From Elusimicrobiota bacterium (GTDB taxonomy: Bacteria; Elusimicrobiota; Elusimicrobia; Elusimicrobiales; UBA9959): a DNA stretch of 12,356 nt. Each line of letters starts with the position of its first letter. The stretch's first letter is position 1. Where the stretch lies: assembly GCA_003450815.1 (NCBI GenBank), contig DMES01000041.1:1-12356 (forward strand), given 5' to 3'. This document shows, piece after piece, positions 5,097 to 12,356 of this stretch. Under the pieces are notes generated by a model. That model was not told the DNA's origin. It was given only the letters and a program-made list of their open reading frames with translations, and searched no databases. The position numbers were made by a program, and so were the translations under genes.

Positions 5097-7008
5097 ATTT
5101 GTAATTTCTCTCCGCCATCTTTATATTTTCAAAGGCCAGCGGTTCCTTGTTCAGAACCGGCTCTTTGCCTTCGCCCGTGTATTCCCAAACGGACGCATGC
5201 GAGAAAGCGGCGTCGTTGCGTTTGGCCTCGCCTTCAGTGGTAACGGACTCTTCCCTGAAATGCGCCCCGCAGGATTCTTTGCGTTCCAGGGCGTCTTTTA
5301 CCAGCAGCTCCGAGAATTCCAGAAAATCCGCCACTTTAACGGCTTTTTCCAGCGTCTGGTTCATTTCCATGGTTGTGCCGGGCAGCGCCAGATTGGACCA
5401 GAATTCCTCGCGTATTTCCGGTATCTTTTTCAGGGCTTTCTTGAGGCCCGCTTCGTTGCGGCCCATGCCGCAGTCGTTCCACATTACATTGCCCAGTTGG
5501 CGGTGAAATTCCGTTGGGGTTTTTTTGCCCTTGATCTCCAGCAGCTTGCTGAGTTTGTGTTTTACCGCCAGTTCCCCGGCTTTGAACTCGGCTGCGGTTG
5601 CGCTAACGGGTTCAAACTTCGAACCGCCCAGATAGCCGCCTATTGTGGCGGGTATTACAAAGAAGCCGTCCGCCAGCCCCTGCATAAGCGCGCTTGCCCC
5701 CAGACGGTTGGCGCCGTGGTCGGAAAAATTCGCTTCGCCAAGCGAGAACAGCCCCGGCACGGTGGTCATAAGGTTATAATCCACCCATAATCCGCCCATG
5801 GTATAATGCGAAGCCGGGTATATACGCATCGGTACCTTATAGCCGTTTTCATCGGTAATCTGCTTGTACATATCAAAAAGATTTCCGTATTTCTCGCGTA
5901 TTTTGTCTTCTCCCTGTCTTTTAATGGAATCCCTGAAATCCAGATAAACCGACAGGCCGGTGGGGCCAACGCCCCTGCCTTCGTCAATCATGGACTTGGA
6001 CGCTCTTGAAGCAATGTCCCTGGGCACAAGGTTGCCGAAAGCGGGATAGCGCCGCTCCAGGAAATAGTCGCGTTCTTCTTCGTGGATCTGGTTGGGGGGG
6101 CGTTTGTCGCCTTTGGTTTTGGGGACCCATATGCGGCCGTCGTTGCGCAGGCTTTCGCTCATAAGTGTCAGTTTTGACTGATGCTCGCCCGAGCGTGGTA
6201 TGCAGGTGGGGTGTATCTGGGTGAAGCAGGGATTGGCAAATCCAGCCCCTTTTTTATATGCGGTCCAGGCGGCCGACACATTACAGCCCGCCGCATTGGT
6301 GGAAAGATAAAACACATTAGCATAGCCGCCTGTGCACAAAAGCACCGCGTGGCCGGCGTAACTTTCAAGCGCGCCGGTAACCAGATTTCTTGCCACTATT
6401 CCGCGCGCGCGGCCGTTTGAAATTATGATGTCAACCATTTCACGGCGGGGGTAAACTTTCACCGTGCCGGCGGCCGCCTGGCGCATCATGCTGGAGTAGG
6501 CGCCCAAAAGCAGCTGCTGGCCGGTCTGGCCTCTTGTGTAAAAAGTGCGCGAAACCTGTGCGCCGCCGAAAGAGCGGTTGGATAAAAGGCCGCCGTATTC
6601 TCTGCCGAACGGCACGCCTATGGCGGTACAGTGGTCAATTATCTGATTTGAGATTTGCGCCAGGCGGTAAACATTGGCTTCGCGCGCGCGGTAGTCGCCG
6701 CCTTTTATTGTGTCGTGAAACAGTCTCCAGACCGAGTCGCCGTCGTTGGTATAATTCTTCGCGGCATTTATGCCGCCCTGCGCCGCTATGGAGTGGGCGC
6801 GCCTAGGGGTATCCTGCAGGCAGAAAACTTTTACATTGTAGCCCAGTTCGCCGAGCGAGGCGGCGGCCGAGGCGCCGGCAAGACCTGTGCCTACCACAAG
6901 AATGTCAAACTTACGCTTATTGTTCGGGTTCACCAGTTTAACATTGAATTTGTGTGAGTCCCATTTCTTTTCTATAGGTCCCGCGGGTATTTGCGCGTCA
7001 AGTTTCAT
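5095..7008 (-). CDS. sdhA: Succinate dehydrogenase / fumarate reductase flavoprotein subunit
   Basis: The protein has 637 residues and is the catalytic subunit that interconverts succinate and fumarate. The FAD-binding Rossmann motif is VVGTGLAG (38-45). H72, in RRAHSIAAQGG, is the covalent FAD attachment site. Active-site blocks follow: HPT with H266, SESLRND (284-290), PRD with the proton-shuttle Arg R330, SHYTMGG with H401, and GANRLGAS with R435. The length and the insertions (DKRPPNQIHEEERDYF) match the B. subtilis/Bacteroidetes subgroup rather than the E. coli SdhA form. GGAGG lies seven bases before the ATG. The gene is the middle one of sdhCAB, 79 bp after sdhC and 92 bp before sdhB. 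Both spacers contain long hairpins. The alternative name is frdA; direction of operation is not readable from sequence. Confidence 0.96.
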   Translation of the reverse strand: MKLDAQIPAGPIEKKWDSHKFNVKLVNPNNKRKFDILVVGTGLAGASAAASLGELGYNVKVFCLQDTPRRAHSIAAQGGINAAKNYTNDGDSVWRLFHDTIKGGDYRAREANVYRLAQISNQIIDHCTAIGVPFGREYGGLLSNRSFGGAQVSRTFYTRGQTGQQLLLGAYSSMMRQAAAGTVKVYPRREMVDIIISNGRARGIVARNLVTGALESYAGHAVLLCTGGYANVFYLSTNAAGCNVSAAWTAYKKGAGFANPCFTQIHPTCIPRSGEHQSKLTLMSESLRNDGRIWVPKTKGDKRPPNQIHEEERDYFLERRYPAFGNLVPRDIASRASKSMIDEGRGVGPTGLSVYLDFRDSIKRQGEDKIREKYGNLFDMYKQITDENGYKVPMRIYPASHYTMGGLWVDYNLMTTVPGLFSLGEANFSDHGANRLGASALMQGLADGFFVIPATIGGYLGGSKFEPVSATAAEFKAGELAVKHKLSKLLEIKGKKTPTEFHRQLGNVMWNDCGMGRNEAGLKKALKKIPEIREEFWSNLALPGTTMEMNQTLEKAVKVADFLEFSELLVKDALERKESCGAHFREESVTTEGEAKRNDAAFSHASVWEYTGEGKEPVLNKEPLAFENIKMAERNYK

Positions 7009-7021
7009 TTTTGTCCTCCGT

Positions 7022-7048
7022 AAAGAGTTCGCTTAAAGCGAACTCTTT
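7022..7048. promoter_or_regulatory. 13-bp palindrome just upstream of the sdhA ribosome-binding site
   Basis: The perfect arms AAAGAGTTCGCTT and AAGCGAACTCTTT are separated by one base, so a folded RNA would open a few pairs for its loop. It ends about three bases before the sdhA Shine-Dalgarno sequence (GGAGG). It could influence sdhA translation or mark mRNA processing, or it could be a DNA-binding palindrome. Confidence 0.45.
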
Positions 7049-7058
7049 GTCACAGGTC

Positions 7059-7091
7059 ATAACCATTTTCCGCGTTGCGGAAAATGGTTAT
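7059..7091. promoter_or_regulatory. 15-bp perfect hairpin overlapping the sdhC stop codon
   Basis: The arms ATAACCATTTTCCGC and its exact complement surround the loop GTT. The sdhC stop (7088-7090) lies within the arm. There is no U-tract after the stem in the minus-strand transcript, and sdhA follows, so it is more likely an mRNA stability or attenuation element than a full terminator. Confidence 0.55.
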
Positions 7092-7768
7092 CTGATTACC
7101 AGCATTTCGCTTGTTCCGCATGCTTTTAAGTCAAGATTAAGCAGATAATACACCGAAATAAACGCAAAAATCATCATTGCCAGAGCCACAAGCCAGCCGC
7201 CCAACTTGATTAAAGGGGTGTACTTCGGATGATTTACGCCCAGCGTCTGAAAGGCGCTCTGCATCCCATGGCTCAAATGCAGCACAAGCGCCAAAGCCCC
7301 GCCGATATAAACCGCCACGAACATTTTGCTTCTGAAGGCCGAGGTAATCATCTGGTAAAAGCCAATGCTGTGGTCCACAAACCTGAAAGTCAGCATATGA
7401 TAGGCCAGGTAGGCCAAAATCGCCGCGGCGGTATAAAGCATGGTGGACGAGCCTATTGTGCGGCCGCCCTGCCACTTGCGGGCTTCGTAGCCGCGCGGGG
7501 CATTTATAAAATCCTCAATGCGCACCCATACGCCCATTGTTATGTGAACAATAAAAAGACCCAGCAGCCCGAACTCCAGAAAAATGGTTAGTGGATTTGA
7601 AAGTAGGAAGTCCACATAAGTGTTGTAAAATACTTCTCCCTTAAAAAGCAGCAGATTCTCTGCCAGATGCACCAGCATAAAAAGCCCAAGCAGCAGCCCC
7701 GAAGCGGCCATAAGGGCTTTGCGTCCTATTGAAGTTGTGATAAGCCGTTTAAGAAATAAGGTATTCAT
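7088..7768 (-). CDS. sdhC: Succinate dehydrogenase / fumarate reductase cytochrome b subunit
   Basis: The protein has 226 residues. It is the single large membrane anchor of the b558 family (type B complexes as in Bacillus and Wolinella), which binds two haems b and exchanges electrons with quinone. Five membrane segments are visible at about 17-40, 58-82, 107-128, 148-170 and 188-211. Histidines placed in the first four helices (H34, H75, H124, and H164 or H167) have the spacing expected for axial ligands of two haems. GAGGA lies about nine bases before the ATG. The gene heads the sdhCAB operon and is transcribed away from the NHL gene at 8049. The C-terminus (CGTSEMLVIR) is unremarkable. 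The single-anchor form and the C-A-B order agree with the SdhA and SdhB types. Confidence 0.93.
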   Translation of the reverse strand: MNTLFLKRLITTSIGRKALMAASGLLLGLFMLVHLAENLLLFKGEVFYNTYVDFLLSNPLTIFLEFGLLGLFIVHITMGVWVRIEDFINAPRGYEARKWQGGRTIGSSTMLYTAAAILAYLAYHMLTFRFVDHSIGFYQMITSAFRSKMFVAVYIGGALALVLHLSHGMQSAFQTLGVNHPKYTPLIKLGGWLVALAMMIFAFISVYYLLNLDLKACGTSEMLVIR

Positions 7769-8048
7769 AATATATAATCCTCGTTTATGGTAAAGCTATA
7801 ACTGCCCAGGCTGAAAGATAAGCTAAAGGCAGTAGGCTATTAAGCTGTTAGCCGGATTCTCGCCTAATAGTCTAACCGCCTACAGCCTATCCGCTTATAA
7901 ACATTGTAGAAACTAAACAGAGGCGGTGGAAAGTATAAAAACTTATGGTGTTTTTAAATTTTCTAATATCTCAAAAACCACTAAAAACACTTTGCATAGC
8001 CCGCCAAATATAATAGAATTAGCAAATAACCGTTTCTTGGAGGGTTAA
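7769..8048. other. Divergent promoter region between sdhC and the NHL gene
   Basis: The 280 bp serve sdhC leftward and the NHL gene rightward. Near sdhC, 7817-7899 is an imperfect inverted repeat of about 40-base arms rich in GCCTAC/TAGGC units, and would be in the sdhC leader. An AT-rich part (7930-8020) follows, with a 9-bp inverted repeat GTGTTTTTA (7948-7956) and TAAAAACAC (7982-7990). No gene is seen. Confidence 0.55.
8009..8014 (+). promoter_or_regulatory. Candidate -10 box for the NHL/transglutaminase gene
   Basis: TATAAT lies 35 bases before the ATG at 8049. The expected -35 position (about 7985-7992) has no consensus hexamer, so another sigma factor or an activator may be needed. 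The ribosome-binding site is GGAGG, about eight bases before the ATG. Confidence 0.3.
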
Positions 8049-11000
8049 ATGAAAAAGATACTTTTTTATTCTGTTTTCCTTTTATCATGCTCAGCGGCGG
8101 GAGCCTACGACAAAATAGAGTTCAAGTCGCAGATAACAAATCCCGGTTTTTTGAAGCCTTCGGCTGTCGTCACATCAGAGGGCAGGGTTTTTGTGGCCGA
8201 CTCAAAGGCCAACGCGGTTTTTATTTTTGATTCCCAGGGTAAGCTGCTGAATAAAACCAAGGCGCCGCTCGAGGGTCCCGCCGGACTTTCGTTCGGGAAC
8301 GGAAAATTATATGTGGCTGAAAGCGGCGCCTCGAGAATTACGGTTCTGGACGGCGAAGGCACGGCGCTTTGGAGCTTTTCGGGTTCCGGCTCCGCGCCCG
8401 GTCAGCTGGATTCCCCAATGGGGGTGGCTTTTGGCCCGGATATGCGTGTTTACGTGGCCGACACCGGCAATTCCAGGGTGGAGGTTTTCAGCGCAGACGG
8501 CATTTTCCTCTACGGATTCCCCACGTTTAAAAGCGACAATCGCAAGATTAATCCCTGGAAGATCGTTATTGACCGGGCGGGATTTATTTATGTTTCCGAT
8601 CCGGGTCAGGCCCTTATCCAGAAATATGACAGGACCGGAAAGCTTATAAAGGAATATCCCTTGGCCAATGACGCTATGGCCGTAAACGATTACGGAGGTA
8701 TTTATGCCGTGAACGGAAAAGAGGGAAAGGTGCGGGAGATAAATCCGAATGGAGAAGTGACGGGTACTTTTGGCACCAGGGGCAAGGGGAAGAGCGAATT
8801 TTTGAAATTACGCGATATAACGCTTGATACGGCCGGTCTTCTTTATCTCTGCGACGAGGGGAATAAGAAAATTTCCGTGATAAATCTTGAGGCGGAGCAG
8901 ACGGAAAAAAAACTTGACAGAGCCATCTCCATGGGCCGCTTTAACATAAAAGGTCCGACCAACAAATACCCTTTTAAAGCCGAATCCTTCGTGGTAAAGC
9001 CTGACGGCGCGATAGTAGCCTGGCTGCCGGAAGTGCGCGAAGCGGCGCTTATAGACGCCTCCGGTAAAAAAACGCTTATTCGCTATGGCGATGCCCAAGG
9101 GCAGGTAAAAAACCCCAGGAGTTTTGCCAGCGATTTCAAAGGCAAGCTTTATGTCGCGGATACCAGCAACGACAGGCTGCAGATTTTCGACTCCTCCGGC
9201 GCTTTTATCAGTGCATTTGGCGAAGGCGGTTCAAAAGAAGGGAATTTTAGTGACCCTTCTGGCCTTGCAGTAAATGATAAAGGAAGGATATATATAGCCG
9301 ATACCGGCAACAAGCGGCTTCAGGCTTTTAATGCCGATGGTATTTTTCTGTTTGCCGTTGGCCCGAAGTTCGGCAGTGTTATATTGCAGAAACCGGTGGC
9401 TGTGAGCATAGATAATAGTAAGAATATCTATATTTTGGACGCCGCGCTCAAAAAAGTAGTGGTGACCGACGCCGCGGGCAAGTTTCTTAAAGTCTGGGAC
9501 AATTCCGGTGATTTGCAGAACCCTGTGTCGATGGTCTACGACGGGAAGGGCTATTTTTATATTCTTGACAAGGGAGCTTCAAATGTGAAGCTCTTTGATG
9601 AAGACGGAATATTTACGGCCAGCTTCTTTGCCAAAGGCAAGGGCGAGAGAGAATTGCTTGACCCTCAATACCTTGCGATAAAAGGAAATACTCTTTATAT
9701 TTCAGATAAAGAGAGTTCGCGCATACTCGCTTTTGACCTGGATTACATACCTGAAGCGCCCACCGGGCTGGAGGCTTCCGCTGAAAAGACCAATGTTAAG
9801 CTTTCCTGGCAGTCTAAGGCCGGCCTGTGGCTTAAAAAATTCGCCCTTTTCAGGACCAGTGACCTGGACGCGGAACCCAAGCTTATAGCTTCCCCTGGTA
9901 AACCTGCGTATTCCGATCCGGGGCTTGCTTCGGGCGCCACCTATTATTATTTTGCGGCCGGTGTGTCCATTACCGGTTCCACAGGGGAAATGAGTGAACC
10001 TGTAGCCGTGTTTATTGAGGGGCCTAAAGCGGCAAAAGCGACGGAGTCTTCCGAATCCGGCTCAGGCTCCGCTTCAGCTTCTTCGGGCGATAGTAAGAAT
10101 ATGGCGCCTGTGGAAATAGTTCCCTCCGAGCTTAACTATGTGTTTTCGGCCAATTATAAAAATTACCTTAAGAATCCGGTGGGCCGGGTAAAGGTGAGAA
10201 ACAACACCGATACCGCCTTCAGCAATCTCAAGCTTTCCTTTTATTTTAAGGATTTCATGGATTTCCCCACCGACACTGTTGTTCCGGAGATCGCTCCAAA
10301 AGCTACCGTTACTGTTGACCTGATGGCGACCCTTAATAACCGCATTCTGAGCATCACCGAAGATACGCCTGTGCAATGCCAGCTGACGCTGACTTACTAC
10401 TTGGACGGGCAGGAGAAAACAACACAGATTAACAAGCCGGTAAAGGTGCTGTCAAAGAACGCCATAGTGTGGGACAGGACGGAGCGCATGGGTAACTTTA
10501 TCACCCCCAAAGACACACCGGTTTTCTCTTTTAGCCGTTACGCTCTGCTCAACTTTAAAAAGTTTGAAAAAGAGGCGGACCTTTTAAACGAAAACCTGAT
10601 GAAAGTGTTAATAGTCTGGGAGGCGTTGGGTGAACAGGGGTTAAGTTATTTATCGGACCCGACAAACCCCTACGCTGCTTTGAAATCCTCCGGGAGCCTG
10701 GCGCTCGACACTGTGCAGTTCCCGCGCACCACACTTAAGATTAAAAGCGGCGACTGTGATGACCTGACGGCTATGTTCGCCTCAATGCTTGAGGCGAATG
10801 GCGTACATACCGCCTTGCTTGACTACCCCGCGCACATAGCGATGATGTTCGATACCGGCGCTTCGGATGCCAAAGAGGTCGGCATTCCCGAAGAGTACCT
10901 TATAAAATACAACAACACCTGGTGGGTTGGGCTTGAAACCACCATGGTGGGAAATAATATTTACGATGCCATCGTTCACGAGGCCGACCTGTATAAAAAA

Positions 11001-11540
11001 GCGGGCGCTGACACAAAGATAATCGACACCCACCTGGCCTGGGGCGAGTTTGAACCGGTGACTATGCCCGAAACGTCGGACGAAAAATTCGATCTTCCGA
11101 AGCTTTCGGACAGGGTGACGGGGGCTGTTGATGTTCTTATGAAATCGCGCTATGAGTATTTCAAAAAATACTATGGCAGGGTGCTTCTTGAAAGCCCCGA
11201 TGACCTTGACGCCAATATGAACATGGGTATTTTAGCAGCTCAGTATAAGGATTACAATGAAGCGGATAAGCGTCTGAACAAGGTGCTTGAGAAAGATCCT
11301 AAAAACGCAGCCGCCTTAAATAACCTGGGCAATATTAGCTTCATGCTTGAAAAATACGACGAGGCGCGGGCTTTTTATATGAAGGCCTCTAAAGCCGACC
11401 CCTACGATGGGGATATCTGGCTGAACCTGGCCCGGACCGCAGTAAAAACCGGACAGAAGGATGATGTTAAAACTTTCGTGGACAGGGCGGTGAAAGTAAA
11501 TCCGGAGTTGAAGGGTACGGCGGATAAACTTTCTAAATAG
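8049..11540 (+). CDS. Exported multidomain protein: two NHL propellers, FN3-like, transglutaminase-like, TPR
   Basis: The protein has 1163 residues. An N-terminal export signal (1 to about 19) could be cut by signal peptidase I after AGA, or at C14 in a poor lipobox (LLSC). Residues about 25-570 hold some twelve NHL-type blades with the pattern (V/I)YVADT-N-R-(L/V)-F-(A/S)-DG, clearest at 134-151, 367-384 and 414-431, enough for two six-bladed propellers. Residues 570-657 are FN3-like, then a Ser/Gly linker (664-682). A beta-sandwich (about 688-800) follows. A transglutaminase-like domain spans about 830-1000, with GDCDDL (C903), PAHIAMMFD (H929) and WVGLETT (E963) as the apparent catalytic triad. 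TPR helices run from about 1050 to the end. It is exported and probably a scaffold with protein-modifying or proteolytic potential. The substrate is unknown. A secreted 165-residue protein follows. Confidence 0.85.
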   Translation: MKKILFYSVFLLSCSAAGAYDKIEFKSQITNPGFLKPSAVVTSEGRVFVADSKANAVFIFDSQGKLLNKTKAPLEGPAGLSFGNGKLYVAESGASRITVLDGEGTALWSFSGSGSAPGQLDSPMGVAFGPDMRVYVADTGNSRVEVFSADGIFLYGFPTFKSDNRKINPWKIVIDRAGFIYVSDPGQALIQKYDRTGKLIKEYPLANDAMAVNDYGGIYAVNGKEGKVREINPNGEVTGTFGTRGKGKSEFLKLRDITLDTAGLLYLCDEGNKKISVINLEAEQTEKKLDRAISMGRFNIKGPTNKYPFKAESFVVKPDGAIVAWLPEVREAALIDASGKKTLIRYGDAQGQVKNPRSFASDFKGKLYVADTSNDRLQIFDSSGAFISAFGEGGSKEGNFSDPSGLAVNDKGRIYIADTGNKRLQAFNADGIFLFAVGPKFGSVILQKPVAVSIDNSKNIYILDAALKKVVVTDAAGKFLKVWDNSGDLQNPVSMVYDGKGYFYILDKGASNVKLFDEDGIFTASFFAKGKGERELLDPQYLAIKGNTLYISDKESSRILAFDLDYIPEAPTGLEASAEKTNVKLSWQSKAGLWLKKFALFRTSDLDAEPKLIASPGKPAYSDPGLASGATYYYFAAGVSITGSTGEMSEPVAVFIEGPKAAKATESSESGSGSASASSGDSKNMAPVEIVPSELNYVFSANYKNYLKNPVGRVKVRNNTDTAFSNLKLSFYFKDFMDFPTDTVVPEIAPKATVTVDLMATLNNRILSITEDTPVQCQLTLTYYLDGQEKTTQINKPVKVLSKNAIVWDRTERMGNFITPKDTPVFSFSRYALLNFKKFEKEADLLNENLMKVLIVWEALGEQGLSYLSDPTNPYAALKSSGSLALDTVQFPRTTLKIKSGDCDDLTAMFASMLEANGVHTALLDYPAHIAMMFDTGASDAKEVGIPEEYLIKYNNTWWVGLETTMVGNNIYDAIVHEADLYKKAGADTKIIDTHLAWGEFEPVTMPETSDEKFDLPKLSDRVTGAVDVLMKSRYEYFKKYYGRVLLESPDDLDANMNMGILAAQYKDYNEADKRLNKVLEKDPKNAAALNNLGNISFMLEKYDEARAFYMKASKADPYDGDIWLNLARTAVKTGQKDDVKTFVDRAVKVNPELKGTADKLSK

Positions 11541-11563
11541 TTCCCGCTCCAGAGCGGGAACTA
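11538..11563 (+). terminator. Hairpin beginning at the stop codon of the NHL gene
   Basis: An 11-bp perfect stem (TAGTTCCCGCT/AGCGGGAACTA) with loop CCAG starts with the TAG stop itself. No T-run follows (TGATTACACGG), so intrinsic termination is uncertain. It may instead protect the mRNA 3' end. Confidence 0.45.
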
Positions 11564-11564
11564 T

Positions 11565-11613
11565 GATTACACGGATTAAAACGGATTACACAGATTTTGT
11601 AATTCGTGTAGTC
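11565..11613. repeat. GATTACAC/GGATTA-type intergenic repeat
   Basis: GATTACAC-GGATTAAAAC-GGATTACAC-AGATTTT units are followed by an inverted GTGTAGTC. Closely similar GGATTACACAGATT repeats turn up between genes in many unrelated environmental bacteria, as I recall. The rest of the 204-bp gap to the next gene shows no gene and no clear promoter. Confidence 0.45.
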
Positions 11614-11744
11614 AACTGTTCGCGAGGGGCTTTTCGTGTTGAGAAGCGGGTGTAACTTAAAAGCCATTGAATGTTGTTGTTTAATGGACTAGTATATCAA
11701 GGTATGTCGTAGTTACGCAGATACTAACAAGTGAGGTAATAGGT

Positions 11745-12242
11745 ATGAAAAAAATACTAATGGCGTTCGTGTTGATTTTCTCAGTTAATTCTGTAATGGC
11801 GCAGGAATCGAAAGAGTGGAAGGGCTGGTATAATACTCTTCTGAAGGGTCTTAAGACCAAGGTGCAAAGCCGTCTTGAGTCAAAAACCAGAGTGAGCGCG
11901 GTAGCTGCCGTAAGGGGCGCAAAGCAGGGGTCGGACCCCATGTCGCTTTATTGGAAGGGGGGGGTTTCAGATAACGCCCAGAAAAAGCTGGATACCGAAA
12001 AAGCCCAATTCACATCCGCCGTCCAGCTGGCTGTTGATGGTAGTGTTGAAGAAGGCCGTCAGGCGCTTTCCAAATTTATAAGGGATAACCAGGACAGCGT
12101 GTTCGTCCAGGATGCTAAAGATGCCCTGTCAAAACTTCCCGCCGAGGAGAAGGTTGAAGTAAAAACCCCGTCGGACAGTGCTGGAAAATCCGAAACACAG
12201 GCGATTTCTGAAGAAATGAAATCGGAAACCAAAAGCGAATAA
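11745..12242 (+). CDS. Small exported protein of unknown function
   Basis: The protein has 165 residues and I do not recognise a family. A signal peptide is clear (MKKILMAFVLIFSVNSVMA, with cleavage expected before QE). The mature part starts with an aromatic, basic segment (KEWKGWYNTLL). It has LYWKGG at about 68-73, then a mostly helical region (about 78-130) whose spacing (AVQLAVDGSVEEGRQALSKF) resembles a single TPR-like helix pair. The tail from about 131 is Glu/Lys/Ser-rich and probably disordered. There are no cysteines and no membrane helix besides the signal. GAGG lies about nine bases before the ATG. It follows the large NHL protein by 204 bp on the same strand, so it may have its own promoter, and is followed by a strong terminator. 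An envelope or periplasmic role is inferred only from the signal. Confidence 0.8.
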   Translation: MKKILMAFVLIFSVNSVMAQESKEWKGWYNTLLKGLKTKVQSRLESKTRVSAVAAVRGAKQGSDPMSLYWKGGVSDNAQKKLDTEKAQFTSAVQLAVDGSVEEGRQALSKFIRDNQDSVFVQDAKDALSKLPAEEKVEVKTPSDSAGKSETQAISEEMKSETKSE

Positions 12243-12259
12243 GAGCAAATCTTAACATT

Positions 12260-12300
12260 ACAAATAAAAGCCCCGCTTCCAAAGCGGGGCTTTTATTTGT
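12260..12300 (+). terminator. Strong intrinsic terminator
   Basis: An 18-bp perfect stem has a GC core (AAGCCCCGCT/AGCGGGGCTT) and loop TCCAA. It is flanked by A-rich sequence on the left and TTTTATTTGT on the right. It lies 18 bases after the stop of the preceding gene and is symmetric enough to act in both directions. Confidence 0.9.
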
Positions 12301-12356
12301 GAATGACGGATGCAATTAATCGTCGGGAGTTTCTTCCCGACTTCCGCAATGAGGCA
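12301..12356. other. Right-edge sequence with a small hairpin
   Basis: It contains GTCGGGA (12322-12328) and TCCCGAC (12335-12341) as a 7-bp hairpin. The minus strand has an open frame running off the edge, too short to judge. No supported gene. Confidence 0.3.

Noticed and set aside
5197..5790. 197-residue plus-strand open frame inside sdhA
   Set aside because: It lies antisense to the well-conserved SdhA coding sequence, with no ribosome-binding site and no recognisable domain.
8049..8105. Firm lipoprotein call for the NHL protein (LLSC lipobox)
   Set aside because: Leu at -2 is unusual in a lipobox and an AGA signal peptidase I site follows a few residues later, so both remain possible.
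9..12348. A 15-base match, TGCGGAAGTCGGGAA, at 9-23 and inverted at 12334-12348, looking like terminal repeats of the whole window
   Set aside because: The likeness breaks down outside the 15 bases. A match of this length is not rare by chance in 12 kb on both strands, and the window edges are arbitrary.

Overview
The window looks like bacterial chromosome from an uncultured, probably anaerobic lineage. I lean towards Elusimicrobiota. The main clue is the minor pilin at 391-828, whose body (an SK-G-TKG stretch, then IYYSDNEGHYP and a late GGW-YVN block) resembles the many GspG-like pilins of that phylum. This assignment is from memory of family style, not a search. The Bacteroidetes/Bacillus-type three-subunit fumarate reductase/succinate dehydrogenase and the oxygen-sensitive class I fumarase fit an anaerobe or facultative anaerobe.

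Layout. Positions 3-128 (+) hold the C-terminal end of a probable membrane protein. It converges on a long minus-strand block. Read in transcription order, that block is sdhC (7768-7088), sdhA (7008-5095), sdhB (5002-4181), an inserted HNH endonuclease gene in a repeat-rich island (about 4176-2530), class I fumarase (2453-825) and a type IV pilin-like gene (828-391). The pilin start codon overlaps the fumarase stop as ATGA. The plus-strand block starts at 8049, beyond a 280-bp divergent promoter region. It carries a 1163-residue exported protein (two NHL propellers, FN3-like domain, beta-sandwich, transglutaminase-like domain, TPRs) and then a 165-residue exported protein of unknown function, ending at a strong terminator (12260-12300).

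How the genes work together. Fumarase interconverts malate and fumarate, and SdhCAB interconverts fumarate and succinate with quinone. Together they form the reductive branch of the TCA cycle (or part of the oxidative cycle). The HNH gene sits between them, and the simplest reading is that it interrupts an older sdhCAB-fum cluster. The plus-strand proteins act outside the cytoplasm and share no visible function with the metabolic genes.

Most unusual content. The sdhB-fum gap contains a roughly 1.17-kb HNH cassette bounded by imperfect 30-bp inverted repeats. It also holds a 199-bp multi-hairpin palindrome with a third, solo arm nearby, a duplicated hairpin, and a second nested stem-loop element that shares sequence landmarks with the first. 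Elsewhere, gene ends are repeatedly marked by long perfect hairpins touching the stop codon. The sdhA-sdhB spacer has a five-run G-rich tract that could form either a G-quadruplex or a hairpin with a C-rich partner.
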